64,000 nucleotides of DNA from CAWBAT01 sp046331665 (GTDB lineage Bacteria; Acidobacteriota; Terriglobia; Versatilivoradales; Versatilivoraceae): contig JAXLQK010000033.1 of assembly GCA_046331665.1 (NCBI GenBank), positions 1-64,000 on the forward strand. The letters run 5' to 3'. Made by a program: the position numbers and the translations under genes. The notes beneath the pieces are model-generated. The model was not told the DNA's origin. It made no database searches and worked only from the letters and a program-made list of their open reading frames with translations. Below are positions 26,629 through 35,039 of the stretch, piece by piece (the stretch's first letter is position 1; every line of letters begins with the position of its first letter).

Positions 26629-26891
26629 TTGCAACTGACCAAGCATTCTGTTCTTTCACAAATTTCTTAAAGTGGAGTTGCGTGGCGACAACTGTTTCAT
26701 GTATGCCTCCTCAAATTCCAAAACATACGACTTGATGCTATTTGCATTAGAACTACCTCGACCGACCCCCCCTGCCGACTCATGAGTCGCCAGTGATGTA
26801 TGCGGGTCGAACAGCCGAGCTGTTATCTACTGGTTATGGCTCACGGTTAAATGGAGTATGTTGCCGAGTCCAGCAAAAGGAGGATCTATCA

Positions 26892-27275
26892 GTGGAGAAA
26901 GCCAGAGTAATTTTCACAAAGTGTGTCCAGGATTCTCAGGAGTATGGAAGTAATGATGAACACATGGTTTCCAGACTTTTCGGGTATGTTTTATCGCGGG
27001 GCAAGAAGGAGGAATTTTGCGTCGACATCAAACAGACAGTTGGAAGTAATTTTGAATGTGATCCTCTTGAAATAGGTAGGCCGATTGGCATTAAAGGCCC
27101 GTTCAATTATGTCGCCTTTCGAGATTTTGCAGAGAAATATTTCAGAAATTGCGTTGGATCCAAGGGGAAGGATATCAATATCTCTCAAGGATGTTTTGGC
27201 AGAATGACAGGAAATGTCTTCATTCGGGACATGACCTTCGAAATTGAAATTGTTGAGGGTGGAGCCGGATGGTAA
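26892..27275 (+). CDS. Conserved-looking hypothetical protein in the defence cargo
   Basis: 127 residues from a GTG at 26892 preceded by AAAGGAGGATCTATCA, an excellent ribosome site that decides this start over the frame's Met at 26793. Sequence VEKARVIFTKCVQDSQEYGS, VDIKQTVGSNFECDPLEIG, then IKGPFNYVAFRDFAEKYFRN, ending in a beta-rich FIRDMTFEIEIVEGG. No domain recognised. Just upstream (26745-26790) is a CTCGACCGACCCCCCCTGCC stretch that resembles the end of a methylase tail, so a third such junction may lie here. Confidence 0.5.
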   Translation: MEKARVIFTKCVQDSQEYGSNDEHMVSRLFGYVLSRGKKEEFCVDIKQTVGSNFECDPLEIGRPIGIKGPFNYVAFRDFAEKYFRNCVGSKGKDINISQGCFGRMTGNVFIRDMTFEIEIVEGGAGW

Positions 27276-27392
27276 CTTCAATTGATAATATATTTTGTGA
27301 GGCTTATGCTGGTCAAACTTGGACTTCATCCTTCCATAAGGAGATTCCGATAAGCCAGCCCTACCAGATGTGTTTCGGCTCTCTTCATACTG

Positions 27393-27420
27393 TCCCCCGG
27401 CTGCTGCCACCCTCTGAAGG
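27393..27420 (+). repeat. Shared leader repeat, copy 2
   Basis: CCCCCGGCTGCTGCCACCCT followed by CTGAAGG, 13 bases before the HEPN-CBS gene. It matches copy 1 over about 20 bases although the following genes are unrelated. Confidence 0.5.
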
Positions 27421-27433
27421 ATAATTCTAAAAT

Positions 27434-28171
27434 ATGAAAAAAAACTTGATCTTTGACGAAATTGGGCTCACCAAGGAACAGCTCGATTTGATCGAACACT
27501 TCGAAGCAGACTACAACAAGGTCGATCATTTCCTCCGCAATGCTCTGGGCAGAGCAAAGCATGTTCCGTTTACCCGTCTATTAGATGAATATTTGCGTCA
27601 TCATCCTGGGTGGCATGATGCCGACCTGCTCAAGATGGTCGCTGGGGTGCGAAATGCGATCGTGCATTGCAAGACAAACGCTTATCAGTACGTTGCCGTG
27701 CCCACGCCCACACTAGGAGAAGAACTCCGAGCCTGCCGGGATCGATTGACCAATCCTCCCCACGTGATTCCTGCGTTTAAACGCAGAGTAGAGACCGTCT
27801 CCATTGATGATACGTTGGCTCGAGTATTGAGATTAATCAGCTTGCGTGATTATTCCCAGTTTCCAGTGTATGACGCCGAACGGTTTCAGGGATTACTCAC
27901 AGAAAATGGCATTACGCGTTGGCTTGCTGACCATATTGCCAAAGAAATCTCCTTAATTGAACTGGAGGGCGTCTCCGTAAGGCACGTGCTTTTAAACGAG
28001 GAAAAGAGACCAAACTTTCTTTTCGTTTCCCAGGACATGCTAGTAGACGATGTTAAGGAGCTGTTTGCATCACATGAATTATTGGAGGCAGGGATAATTA
28101 CATTAACAGGGAAGAGATCCGAATCGCTATTGGGAATTGCCACCAGATGGGACATGATCCAGATCACATAA
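27434..28171 (+). CDS. HEPN-like domain fused to a CBS-domain pair
   Basis: 245 residues. Residues 1-105 are all-helical and contain LLKMVAGVRNAIVHCKTNAY, where R-N-A-I-V-H matches the R-N-x3-H signature of HEPN ribonucleases. Residues 118-245 are two CBS motifs: VETVSIDDTLARVLRLISLR, then YSQFPVYDAERFQGLLTENG, and later FLFVSQDMLVDDVKELF and ESLLGIATRWDMIQIT. CBS pairs bind adenosyl nucleotides. A nucleotide-gated RNase is an attractive but unproven reading: HEPN-like folds without activity also exist. GAAGGATAA lies 12 bases upstream. It is flanked by leader repeats 2 and 3 in the accessory patchwork before Hachiman. Confidence 0.6.
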   Translation: MKKNLIFDEIGLTKEQLDLIEHFEADYNKVDHFLRNALGRAKHVPFTRLLDEYLRHHPGWHDADLLKMVAGVRNAIVHCKTNAYQYVAVPTPTLGEELRACRDRLTNPPHVIPAFKRRVETVSIDDTLARVLRLISLRDYSQFPVYDAERFQGLLTENGITRWLADHIAKEISLIELEGVSVRHVLLNEEKRPNFLFVSQDMLVDDVKELFASHELLEAGIITLTGKRSESLLGIATRWDMIQIT

Positions 28172-28297
28172 ATGCCTACAACACACTCCCCTGAACGGCT
28201 GTGGATGTACTCTACAATATCCTTATCATGAGGAGAAAAGATGAGGTTACGTGGGATGACTGATGCACGAGTCCCGGCTAAACCTTGCCCACGCCGA

Positions 28298-28326
28298 CCC
28301 CGGCTGCTGCCATGCCCCGAGAGAGG
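28298..28326 (+). repeat. Shared leader repeat, copy 3
   Basis: ACCCCGGCTGCTGCCATGCC followed by CCGAGAGAGG, before the truncated DUF7669 copy. Here leader and gene start are duplicated together (compare 25806-25980). Confidence 0.55.
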
Positions 28327-28333
28327 TGAAGTC

Positions 28334-28474
28334 ATGAATGCACATGCGAAACTACCGGTTTGGAAAATGGTGAAGGAAGCTGTTGAAGCGCTTGGCGGTA
28401 AGACAACAAATGTCGCCGTGCGGGATTGGATTCAAAAGAAATATCCTGGCACGAATCCAACGACAATTGGTTGA
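28334..28474 (+). pseudogene. Truncated duplicate of the DUF7669-NucS gene start
   Basis: MNAHAKLPVWKMVKEAVEAL, GGKTTNVAVRDWIQKKYPGT, NPTTIG, stop. 45 codons nearly identical to residues 1-46 of the protein at 25843 (about 85-90% at the DNA level by eye), with similarity breaking abruptly at about 28473. It marks an unequal recombination or cassette replacement point. Confidence 0.75.
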
Positions 28475-28614
28475 ATAATTCTGAATTGGCAACATAGCGC
28501 AGGAATGAAGGGGAATCTTGATGAGATTCAATCTGCGTTGAAGTGGTATCAAGAGTTTTCAAGTAAGGATATAGGTCTCCTCTTAAAATCTTATTAAGCG
28601 AGTACGAGAACGTC

Positions 28615-29433
28615 ATGACTTCCGGCTTCATGCAATTCGTACAATCAAAAAGATCTATAATTCAGGGTGACAGAGATTTTGTAAGAGTCGTCTACCATTC
28701 GGTCATTAGAAGCAATAACGGTGGCAACGAGCTCGCAGTTTACTTGGCTGACAGAATGCCATTTTTTTACAGGGAGCCAAGCAAGATTATTGAGGCTTTA
28801 TCAAGCCAATACTTTGTAAGCACTGTGAAAGAAACTTTGGCTAGGTTGCCGGATTCAGCCACCTTTCAGGAGTCACATTTCGCTGAGATTTCAAGCGCTA
28901 TCTTCTGTGAGGAGGTTCTTGGATTGAAGCGACTATATAGCAAACTCTCACTTTTGACAGCTGAGAATACAAACCCACATAAAATGGATATTCTATTCTG
29001 TAATCCATGTGTTGATCCTGTAGAGTTTATTCTTTGTGAGGTGAAGTCCAGCATGAAATGCGCAGCGGAAGGTTTGCCACCTGGCCATGACAAGAGCTGC
29101 TTTGCAGATCTTTTCCGCTCATTCAATAAGTATCAAGAAAAGGACCTGGAGTTCGACTTAGCTGCTGCCAAGGATCGAATTGAGGTTCTTCCAACTTCTC
29201 AAAGAAACAAGATATTGTCTTCATTAGAGCCATACGCGGAACGAAGTCTCAAATATGCCGGTTTCATAGTTATCGACAGTGGCACAAAGGATGACAGTGA
29301 GATAAATATCCTTGGAACCCGAAAAAACGATAAAAAATTTGACGTTGACCTTGTTTCAGTGGAGTCACTTAGAAATGTCGCGGAGAGGTCGTATCAAATC
29401 TTAAAGGAGATAAGAGATAAATGTACTCCGTAG
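28615..29433 (+). CDS. hamA: Hachiman nuclease-family protein HamA (DUF1837)
   Basis: 272 residues. The DUF1837/HamA core shows a PD-(D/E)XK site: Glu100 in AIFCEEVLGL, Asp125 in KMDILFCNP, Glu142-Val-Lys144 in FILCEVKSS, preceded by SHFAEISSAIF. In characterised Hachiman systems HamA is held inactive by the helicase HamB and degrades DNA when HamB meets damaged or invading DNA, causing abortive infection. It overlaps hamB by 13 bases, as usual for this pair. DNA here is noticeably more AT-rich than the preceding helicase operon, suggesting separate acquisition. Confidence 0.88.
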   Translation: MTSGFMQFVQSKRSIIQGDRDFVRVVYHSVIRSNNGGNELAVYLADRMPFFYREPSKIIEALSSQYFVSTVKETLARLPDSATFQESHFAEISSAIFCEEVLGLKRLYSKLSLLTAENTNPHKMDILFCNPCVDPVEFILCEVKSSMKCAAEGLPPGHDKSCFADLFRSFNKYQEKDLEFDLAAAKDRIEVLPTSQRNKILSSLEPYAERSLKYAGFIVIDSGTKDDSEINILGTRKNDKKFDVDLVSVESLRNVAERSYQILKEIRDKCTP

Positions 29434-32417
29434 AGACAATCCAGCGGATAACAGAGTCTATCCAATTCAAACAAGATTTTGGATTGACATACAGGTTGCT
29501 CGCACTTCAAAGGTTGGGTCAAGGCGAACTCTTCGATCAAGAAGCTGTCCCAAGGTTGCGCCATTATGTTGAAGCGGTACTGGCTAGTGCACCGTCATGG
29601 GATGGATATGGAATGAGTCTTAGTCGTACAGCTGCGGAGATAGCCGAATTACTCTCGTCATCATCTATGTTTGACAGCGAAACGCAGAGACACATGCGAA
29701 TACGCTCAGCCATCCTATATGAATTGGCAAATTTACCTGCTATAGGGTGTGCTGTATTGAAACATGGTGACTTGTCGGATCCACTTGCCGACTTTTTGCT
29801 TCGACGTGGATTGTTTCATGAATTAATGAAAGATGGAGATATTGCTGGTTATTTTCGGAATGGAACTGGGGTTATGCCTCCAGAAGAGTCTGCTTTAAGT
29901 TCTGATGCCCGTTCTCTTGCACTTTATTTGCAAGGCTACATTGAAAAGGCCGAGACTAGAGGTGCAGAACTATTTGCTGAACTATCAAAGGAAATAAATT
30001 TTGAGCTGACGACCACCGAAGTTCTAGCGTTTCTGAGCATTCTTAAAAGAAGAGTTGAAACATCAACACGTTCAAACGTTGAAGAATCCCTTTTCCAGCT
30101 ATTGCGAGAGATTCACTTTCCTCCGGAACTTTGGCATTCACAGTTGTTTGCATTGAAGGAGGGGCTCTTAGATCATTCTTATGATAGTTGGGGACTTGCT
30201 GCTCCCACGGGGACTGGCAAAACATTCATTGCCAGATTGCTAATTCTTGATTCCCTTAAAAAGCAACCTGACAGACGAATTCTATATGTGGTCCCCAGTC
30301 GTGCCCTTGTTTACGAAGTTGCTTCTTCCTTGAGTCAGGTGTTCGAACCAATCGGTTATCGTGTAGTTGCTGTTACTCCCCAACTTGTCAGCCTCGAGGA
30401 GGAAGAAGCATCTGAATTGGAAGATGCAGCAGTAATTATCCTTACACCTGAGAAAGCAGATATGCTCTTGAGGCTAGGGCTTGAAATCTTTCAAGAGCTT
30501 TCATTGGTGATTGTAGATGAAGCTCATCATATTGAATCAGGAACTCGGGGGATATTACTGGAAATGTACCTCTGGAGGATTAAGACTCTTTTGGGGGACA
30601 AAACGCGCTTTGTTTTTCTATCAGCTGTAGCACCAAATATTAAGCAAATTGCTGACTGGGTAGGGAAGCAGAGTCACAGCGTTGTGGTTGATCAAAGGGC
30701 AACTCGAATGCGAGTTGGTGTATATCAAATTAAAGGGACTGGTAGGAATGCCCAGGGTTGGATTAACTATACCCATGGTGTTTCGTTGTGCTTATTTGAA
30801 TCAAATGTTGAGCCGGCTCAGAAAATGGCACTTATTCAGTTGGTAGAAAGAATGGGGTACGCCGGCCCTGTGCTTGTAGTCGCTAAAGGAAAACGTGAGT
30901 GTGAGGATCTCGCTGAGTTGATGTTTGCTTGGCTCAAGGACTCTGGAAAACTCAAAGGTCTTTCGAAAGAGGAACAACTATCGGAAACGGTGCAGAGGCT
31001 GGATTCACGTCTAGAACGAGAGATGTACGCAGAGGTTACTTTACGCAAAATGGTAGCGAACAGAGTTGCTTATCATCATGCAGGCCTTCCACCTCGAGTA
31101 AGGACGGCTCTGGAAGATGCAATTCGGCAAAATTTGATTGATTTTACGTTTGCAACAACAACATTAGCAGAAGGGGTAAATTTCCCGTTTTCAACAGTGA
31201 TTGTCCAGTCTCTTGCTCTTAGAGAGGCACCGGAAAAAGGCCGGCCCGCTAAATATCATCCCGTTACCCCGAGGGTTTTCTGGAACATTGCAGGCCGTGC
31301 AGGTCGTCCTGGCTATGATCGAGAGGGTCAAGTTCTTCTCTTCGAACCTAGTCTAGGACTAGAGAAAATAAAATGGGTATTGAAAGATTACCTGGATCCT
31401 ACAATTACGGCTATCTCACCGGTTAGGAGTGCGCTCGAGGAGACAATCAGAGATATATCTACCGCTGTCAGTCATGGAGAAATTTCTTTCGAAGACCTAG
31501 CTGCTTTTAAGCTCAGCGAAAAAGTTTCAAAAAGAGTCCAAGGGGCCGTAAACCTACTGCGCATTAGCCTGATTCATGCAAAGGCTTCTGGTCTCCAAGA
31601 GTCCCCTGAAGAAATTTATGAACGTACTTTTGCAGCAACGTTTATGGAGCATGAACTTGATGAGACTGCAAGAAGGTTGTTCAACCTTCAAAATGAAGCC
31701 ATACAAGAGTATTTGGCCCAGCCTAACGCATTGTCTGCTGAAGTTCTTGCTGAGCTGGGACTTTCGATTGAAACCGTGTCCGATTTGCGTGATTGGGTGA
31801 ATGAAATGGAAGACTGGCAGATAGTGAATATTCGAAAACTTTTGCCAGGGGGTGAGTTGAATCTAAATCAAGCAAAATACATTGTCGCTCCTGTGGCTAA
31901 GCGAATGGCAGAGCTAGAAGGTCCCAAGTTGGGCGGTTTTTTAAGTGAGGTAATTTTGCTCTGGCTCTCTGGCGTACAGTTCAAGTTAATGGGGGAAACA
32001 ATAAGGGGGACAGCGCACAAACAGACAATTGAGGATCTGATCGCGGTCGTCTACTCAAGGATACAATATCTTCTACCATGGGGTCTTTATGCCACGGACA
32101 GGCTCGTTGAAACCGAGGCACGGAAGAGAAAAATTGAGTACAACAACGAGCTCAGATCACTAGCGTACTTAGCGGATGCTGGTGTTCCAAACTTCAACGC
32201 TCTTCGTTTGGTTTCTTTAGAATTTGAGAGAACAGACGCTCTCCGCCTAACCAGTCTCTACAAGAGGAGAGGAGGACTAAGAACAGGGCTCGATGTCGTT
32301 GCATGGCTGGCAATACAGAGCATGGAATTGATAAGAGAATGCGTCAAAGGAAATGACAATCGAAGAATCGATTTTGACCTTGAAAAGCAAGTAGAGCTGC
32401 TAAGGAGCGAGATATAA
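29421..32417 (+). CDS. hamB: Hachiman helicase HamB
   Basis: 998 residues, superfamily 2. About 250 helical residues precede motif I APTGTGKTF (262-269); then VVPSRALVYE, DEAH (366-369) in LVIVDEAHHIE, FLSAVAPN (motif III), YHHAGLPPRVRTALEDAI, TTTLAEGVNFPF, and NIAGRAGRPGYDREG (motif VI). Domain order and length agree with HamB, a Ski2-like helicase that senses DNA and restrains HamA. The C-terminal 350 residues are helical with no further motif. All catalytic motifs are intact and there is no frameshift, so the pair appears functional. Confidence 0.88.
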   Translation: MYSVETIQRITESIQFKQDFGLTYRLLALQRLGQGELFDQEAVPRLRHYVEAVLASAPSWDGYGMSLSRTAAEIAELLSSSSMFDSETQRHMRIRSAILYELANLPAIGCAVLKHGDLSDPLADFLLRRGLFHELMKDGDIAGYFRNGTGVMPPEESALSSDARSLALYLQGYIEKAETRGAELFAELSKEINFELTTTEVLAFLSILKRRVETSTRSNVEESLFQLLREIHFPPELWHSQLFALKEGLLDHSYDSWGLAAPTGTGKTFIARLLILDSLKKQPDRRILYVVPSRALVYEVASSLSQVFEPIGYRVVAVTPQLVSLEEEEASELEDAAVIILTPEKADMLLRLGLEIFQELSLVIVDEAHHIESGTRGILLEMYLWRIKTLLGDKTRFVFLSAVAPNIKQIADWVGKQSHSVVVDQRATRMRVGVYQIKGTGRNAQGWINYTHGVSLCLFESNVEPAQKMALIQLVERMGYAGPVLVVAKGKRECEDLAELMFAWLKDSGKLKGLSKEEQLSETVQRLDSRLEREMYAEVTLRKMVANRVAYHHAGLPPRVRTALEDAIRQNLIDFTFATTTLAEGVNFPFSTVIVQSLALREAPEKGRPAKYHPVTPRVFWNIAGRAGRPGYDREGQVLLFEPSLGLEKIKWVLKDYLDPTITAISPVRSALEETIRDISTAVSHGEISFEDLAAFKLSEKVSKRVQGAVNLLRISLIHAKASGLQESPEEIYERTFAATFMEHELDETARRLFNLQNEAIQEYLAQPNALSAEVLAELGLSIETVSDLRDWVNEMEDWQIVNIRKLLPGGELNLNQAKYIVAPVAKRMAELEGPKLGGFLSEVILLWLSGVQFKLMGETIRGTAHKQTIEDLIAVVYSRIQYLLPWGLYATDRLVETEARKRKIEYNNELRSLAYLADAGVPNFNALRLVSLEFERTDALRLTSLYKRRGGLRTGLDVVAWLAIQSMELIRECVKGNDNRRIDFDLEKQVELLRSEI

Positions 32418-32640
32418 AGCGAATGAATTTCAGCTTACGATGACCTGACAGGCTGTATCATCCAAGGGACTAATTATCCATTAAAGGAACAATAACTGAG
32501 AGTTGCTCTTGATGGTCCCGTTCGTCAGAGTTAATTATCCATTTTTGGCACATATATCAAGTCGTAGACGATCTACCAAAACATGGGCCGTCAATCGTGG
32601 TGCAAAATTCCTTGTACTTCAAAATCTTGGTAAGAGACGT

Positions 32641-33465
32641 ATGGACTTTAGAGATGCATTTAAGAAAGTTTGTCCATCTGTAGTCGGGATTGGCTACCAA
32701 AATGATGGAGTTCTCGAAATCCTCGGCACTGGATTTCTTGTGAGTCAAGACGGATGGCTCATAACGAACCGCCACGTGATAACCGAACCTGTGGAAGGAG
32801 GGTGTAAATTTCGCGAGGACGTCAAGGTATTCCTTTTCCCCGAGTCCGATGTCTTGGTACTGAATGTCTGCGAATACAACATTTTCCCGTCGCCTCACGT
32901 CAATAGCCCAAAACCAAATTTTTCACCTAGCACACATCAGATCGTCAAGAATGCAATCGGAGACTATACACCAGAGCTTCATGATATCTCGTACCTAAAG
33001 ATTGACCCACCACTAGGTTACAATCTCAATCCGGTCCTTATTGGGGAAACGGCAAATTTGTCAGTGGGAACATATGTCGGAGTCATTGGTTTCCCCCAGG
33101 GACTTCAGATCCCACCACCCATTGATGCTACCCTTGAACTAACTCCAACCTTTCAAATTGGAACGATTGCCGCGCTCTTGCCTTCCCCAAGTTTTCGTGA
33201 AATTGAAAGATATGCACTGGATCTCTTTGTGAACACCGGAAGTAGTGGGTCTCCCGTATTCTTGTCTGATGGAAACGTCATCGGCATCATCATGCAAACT
33301 CGTGAAGTTAAGGCATATCTATTGACATACAAAGGTAAGCTCACTTCGACTTCAGTGCCTGAGCGCAAGGAAACAGGTCTCGGTTACGCAATTCCTCAGG
33401 CAAGGTTTCCAGAGAATGATCATGAAAGTAGAACCAAGGTCGAAAATATCAATCCAAAGCGATGA
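32641..33465 (+). CDS. Trypsin-like serine protease
   Basis: 274 residues. Complete S1-type triad: His in GWLITNRHVITEP, Asp in HDISYLKIDPP, Ser in NTGSSGSPVFLSDGN. GIGYQNDGVLEILGTGFLVS opens the first barrel. No signal peptide or transmembrane helix is seen, so it is cytoplasmic, as for trypsin-like proteases associated with defence. It starts 223 bases after hamB; the frame is open to 32503 but MDFRDAFKKVCPSVVGIGY at 32641 matches the usual length. Whether it belongs to Hachiman, to the following operon, or stands alone is not clear. Confidence 0.8.
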   Translation: MDFRDAFKKVCPSVVGIGYQNDGVLEILGTGFLVSQDGWLITNRHVITEPVEGGCKFREDVKVFLFPESDVLVLNVCEYNIFPSPHVNSPKPNFSPSTHQIVKNAIGDYTPELHDISYLKIDPPLGYNLNPVLIGETANLSVGTYVGVIGFPQGLQIPPPIDATLELTPTFQIGTIAALLPSPSFREIERYALDLFVNTGSSGSPVFLSDGNVIGIIMQTREVKAYLLTYKGKLTSTSVPERKETGLGYAIPQARFPENDHESRTKVENINPKR

Positions 33466-33698
33466 CGGGCAAAAAAGAGTAGAAAACTTAACTTAAAGTA
33501 GCAGAAAGCCGAGAATTTCTGATTAATTTCTACCTCAAATCGAATCCATTCAATCCGACGTTATGTAGATGGGAGTTTTCTATTTGAAGGGAACTTCTAG
33601 GATATTAGAAGAACCAATGTGCAGTTGGTCTGTAATAGGTGTGTTCATCTAACTTGCGTTGCACCATTCAAAGCTAAGATGTTGTTGAGCGGCCTAGA

Positions 33699-35039
33699 AT
33701 GGTACCAAAGGATTCCTTTCTGTTAGCCGATGCAGAAACCATGGTGGCTGTATTTCCATTCCTGACAAACTATGACCCTCCTGGCACAAGCGAGGGCGCA
33801 CTAGACCCTCTCGGTCTATACCAAATTGCCGACCAGCTCGCAGTCAAGTTGGTCCCCGCCGTACGAGAACGCATGCAGCGAGTTCGTTTCCTTACAGCCA
33901 TGGCTGTGGGTGCTCTGGTGACCGAGGGTTTGGAGGATGATCCAAAACAACGTGATGCGTCACCCTATCTTGTCTGGGAATGGCTGGTTGTCGAAGCACT
34001 GATCCGAAAAATGACCGATGACCCTGCTCTTTGGGGAGTGCCCGGTACTCTCATGGCAAGAAGGGCACTGGAACAGCATGGTTATCTAGATGCTCGCAGC
34101 TATCTTAAGACCCCCCGAATCTTCGGTTTCCACGGAGTTTATAAGCGGCTGGCAGTACACCTGGGAATCACAGACGTGCACCTCGGGCCTGGACCAAATG
34201 CCGAGCCCCTGGTAGATGCCTGGGCACGCGACCTCGGCCTTGCGGGAATTGAAGATGCCAAATCTAAAATGTCGCGCTGGTCGGCGGCTGTCCGTCGCAG
34301 TTTGGGGGAAAAACCACCGCGAACAAAAACCGGCTGGAACTCTGAAGCTTGGGCTGAGCTTGCGCATGCATTTGCACCTTCGGCATGCAAGTCACGCGAG
34401 AAACGATTTCTGCACGATCTTCTCCATTCCACGGATGGCCGGCGCCTGGGAGCTTTCCCTGCGATCTGGAAACTTCAACAGGAATTCGACGATGATGGCT
34501 ATGGGGACGAGGGATTGCACAATCGACTTGAGAAGGAAGAGCCGAGCTATGGACCGCTGCTGGCAGCAATCCGTGCCTACGAGGCATTCGCTCGCAGCTT
34601 GCAAGACTCTTTTGACGTGTTGAAGGCTGCGGCGGCAGGTTTGGACGCAGAGGGGTTTGCTGTCCCCCGCATAGCGAGCGATCAGGATTTCAAATATTGC
34701 CAAAAGGATCTCTGCCGACAGTATGACAATGCCCATCACGCCCTGGCTGAAGTGTCTCTTTCCGATATGTCACTTCAAAATCTATTCGATGAGCGTTTTG
34801 GCGCGTTTTCTCAGCCGATGGATACCGCAGAATTGGCGCTCAAATTGTGTGCGCATCATGAAGCGGTACAGCGTGCCAAGTCAGCAGACGGCAAGAGGCC
34901 GTGGTTCGACCGAATTGGCCCGGACCGAATTTATATTCGACATGCTTACCGCGAACCACGCCACGTCATCCAACCCGGGTGTTATGTGCATGACTACCGA
35001 GGCAAGCCAATTCGGCGATTTCATTCAGACCTTTCATGA
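33699..35039 (+). CDS. Unknown protein, first gene of the PLD/SNF2 operon
   Basis: 446 residues, mostly helical, no signal peptide. Landmarks: VRERMQRVRFLTAMAVGALV, SPYLVWEWLVVEALIRKM, TPRIFGFHGVYKRLAVHLGI, EKRFLHDLLHSTDGRRLGAF and a C-terminal GPDRIYIRHAYREPRHV. I recognise no catalytic motif. The opening resembles in style the uncharacterised large proteins that accompany PLD-helicase operons (DUF6361 type), but I cannot assign it. The ATGA overlap with the PLD gene (35036-35039) shows tight coupling; it probably supplies target recognition or regulation, which is inference. Confidence 0.55.
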   Translation: MVPKDSFLLADAETMVAVFPFLTNYDPPGTSEGALDPLGLYQIADQLAVKLVPAVRERMQRVRFLTAMAVGALVTEGLEDDPKQRDASPYLVWEWLVVEALIRKMTDDPALWGVPGTLMARRALEQHGYLDARSYLKTPRIFGFHGVYKRLAVHLGITDVHLGPGPNAEPLVDAWARDLGLAGIEDAKSKMSRWSAAVRRSLGEKPPRTKTGWNSEAWAELAHAFAPSACKSREKRFLHDLLHSTDGRRLGAFPAIWKLQQEFDDDGYGDEGLHNRLEKEEPSYGPLLAAIRAYEAFARSLQDSFDVLKAAAAGLDAEGFAVPRIASDQDFKYCQKDLCRQYDNAHHALAEVSLSDMSLQNLFDERFGAFSQPMDTAELALKLCAHHEAVQRAKSADGKRPWFDRIGPDRIYIRHAYREPRHVIQPGCYVHDYRGKPIRRFHSDLS

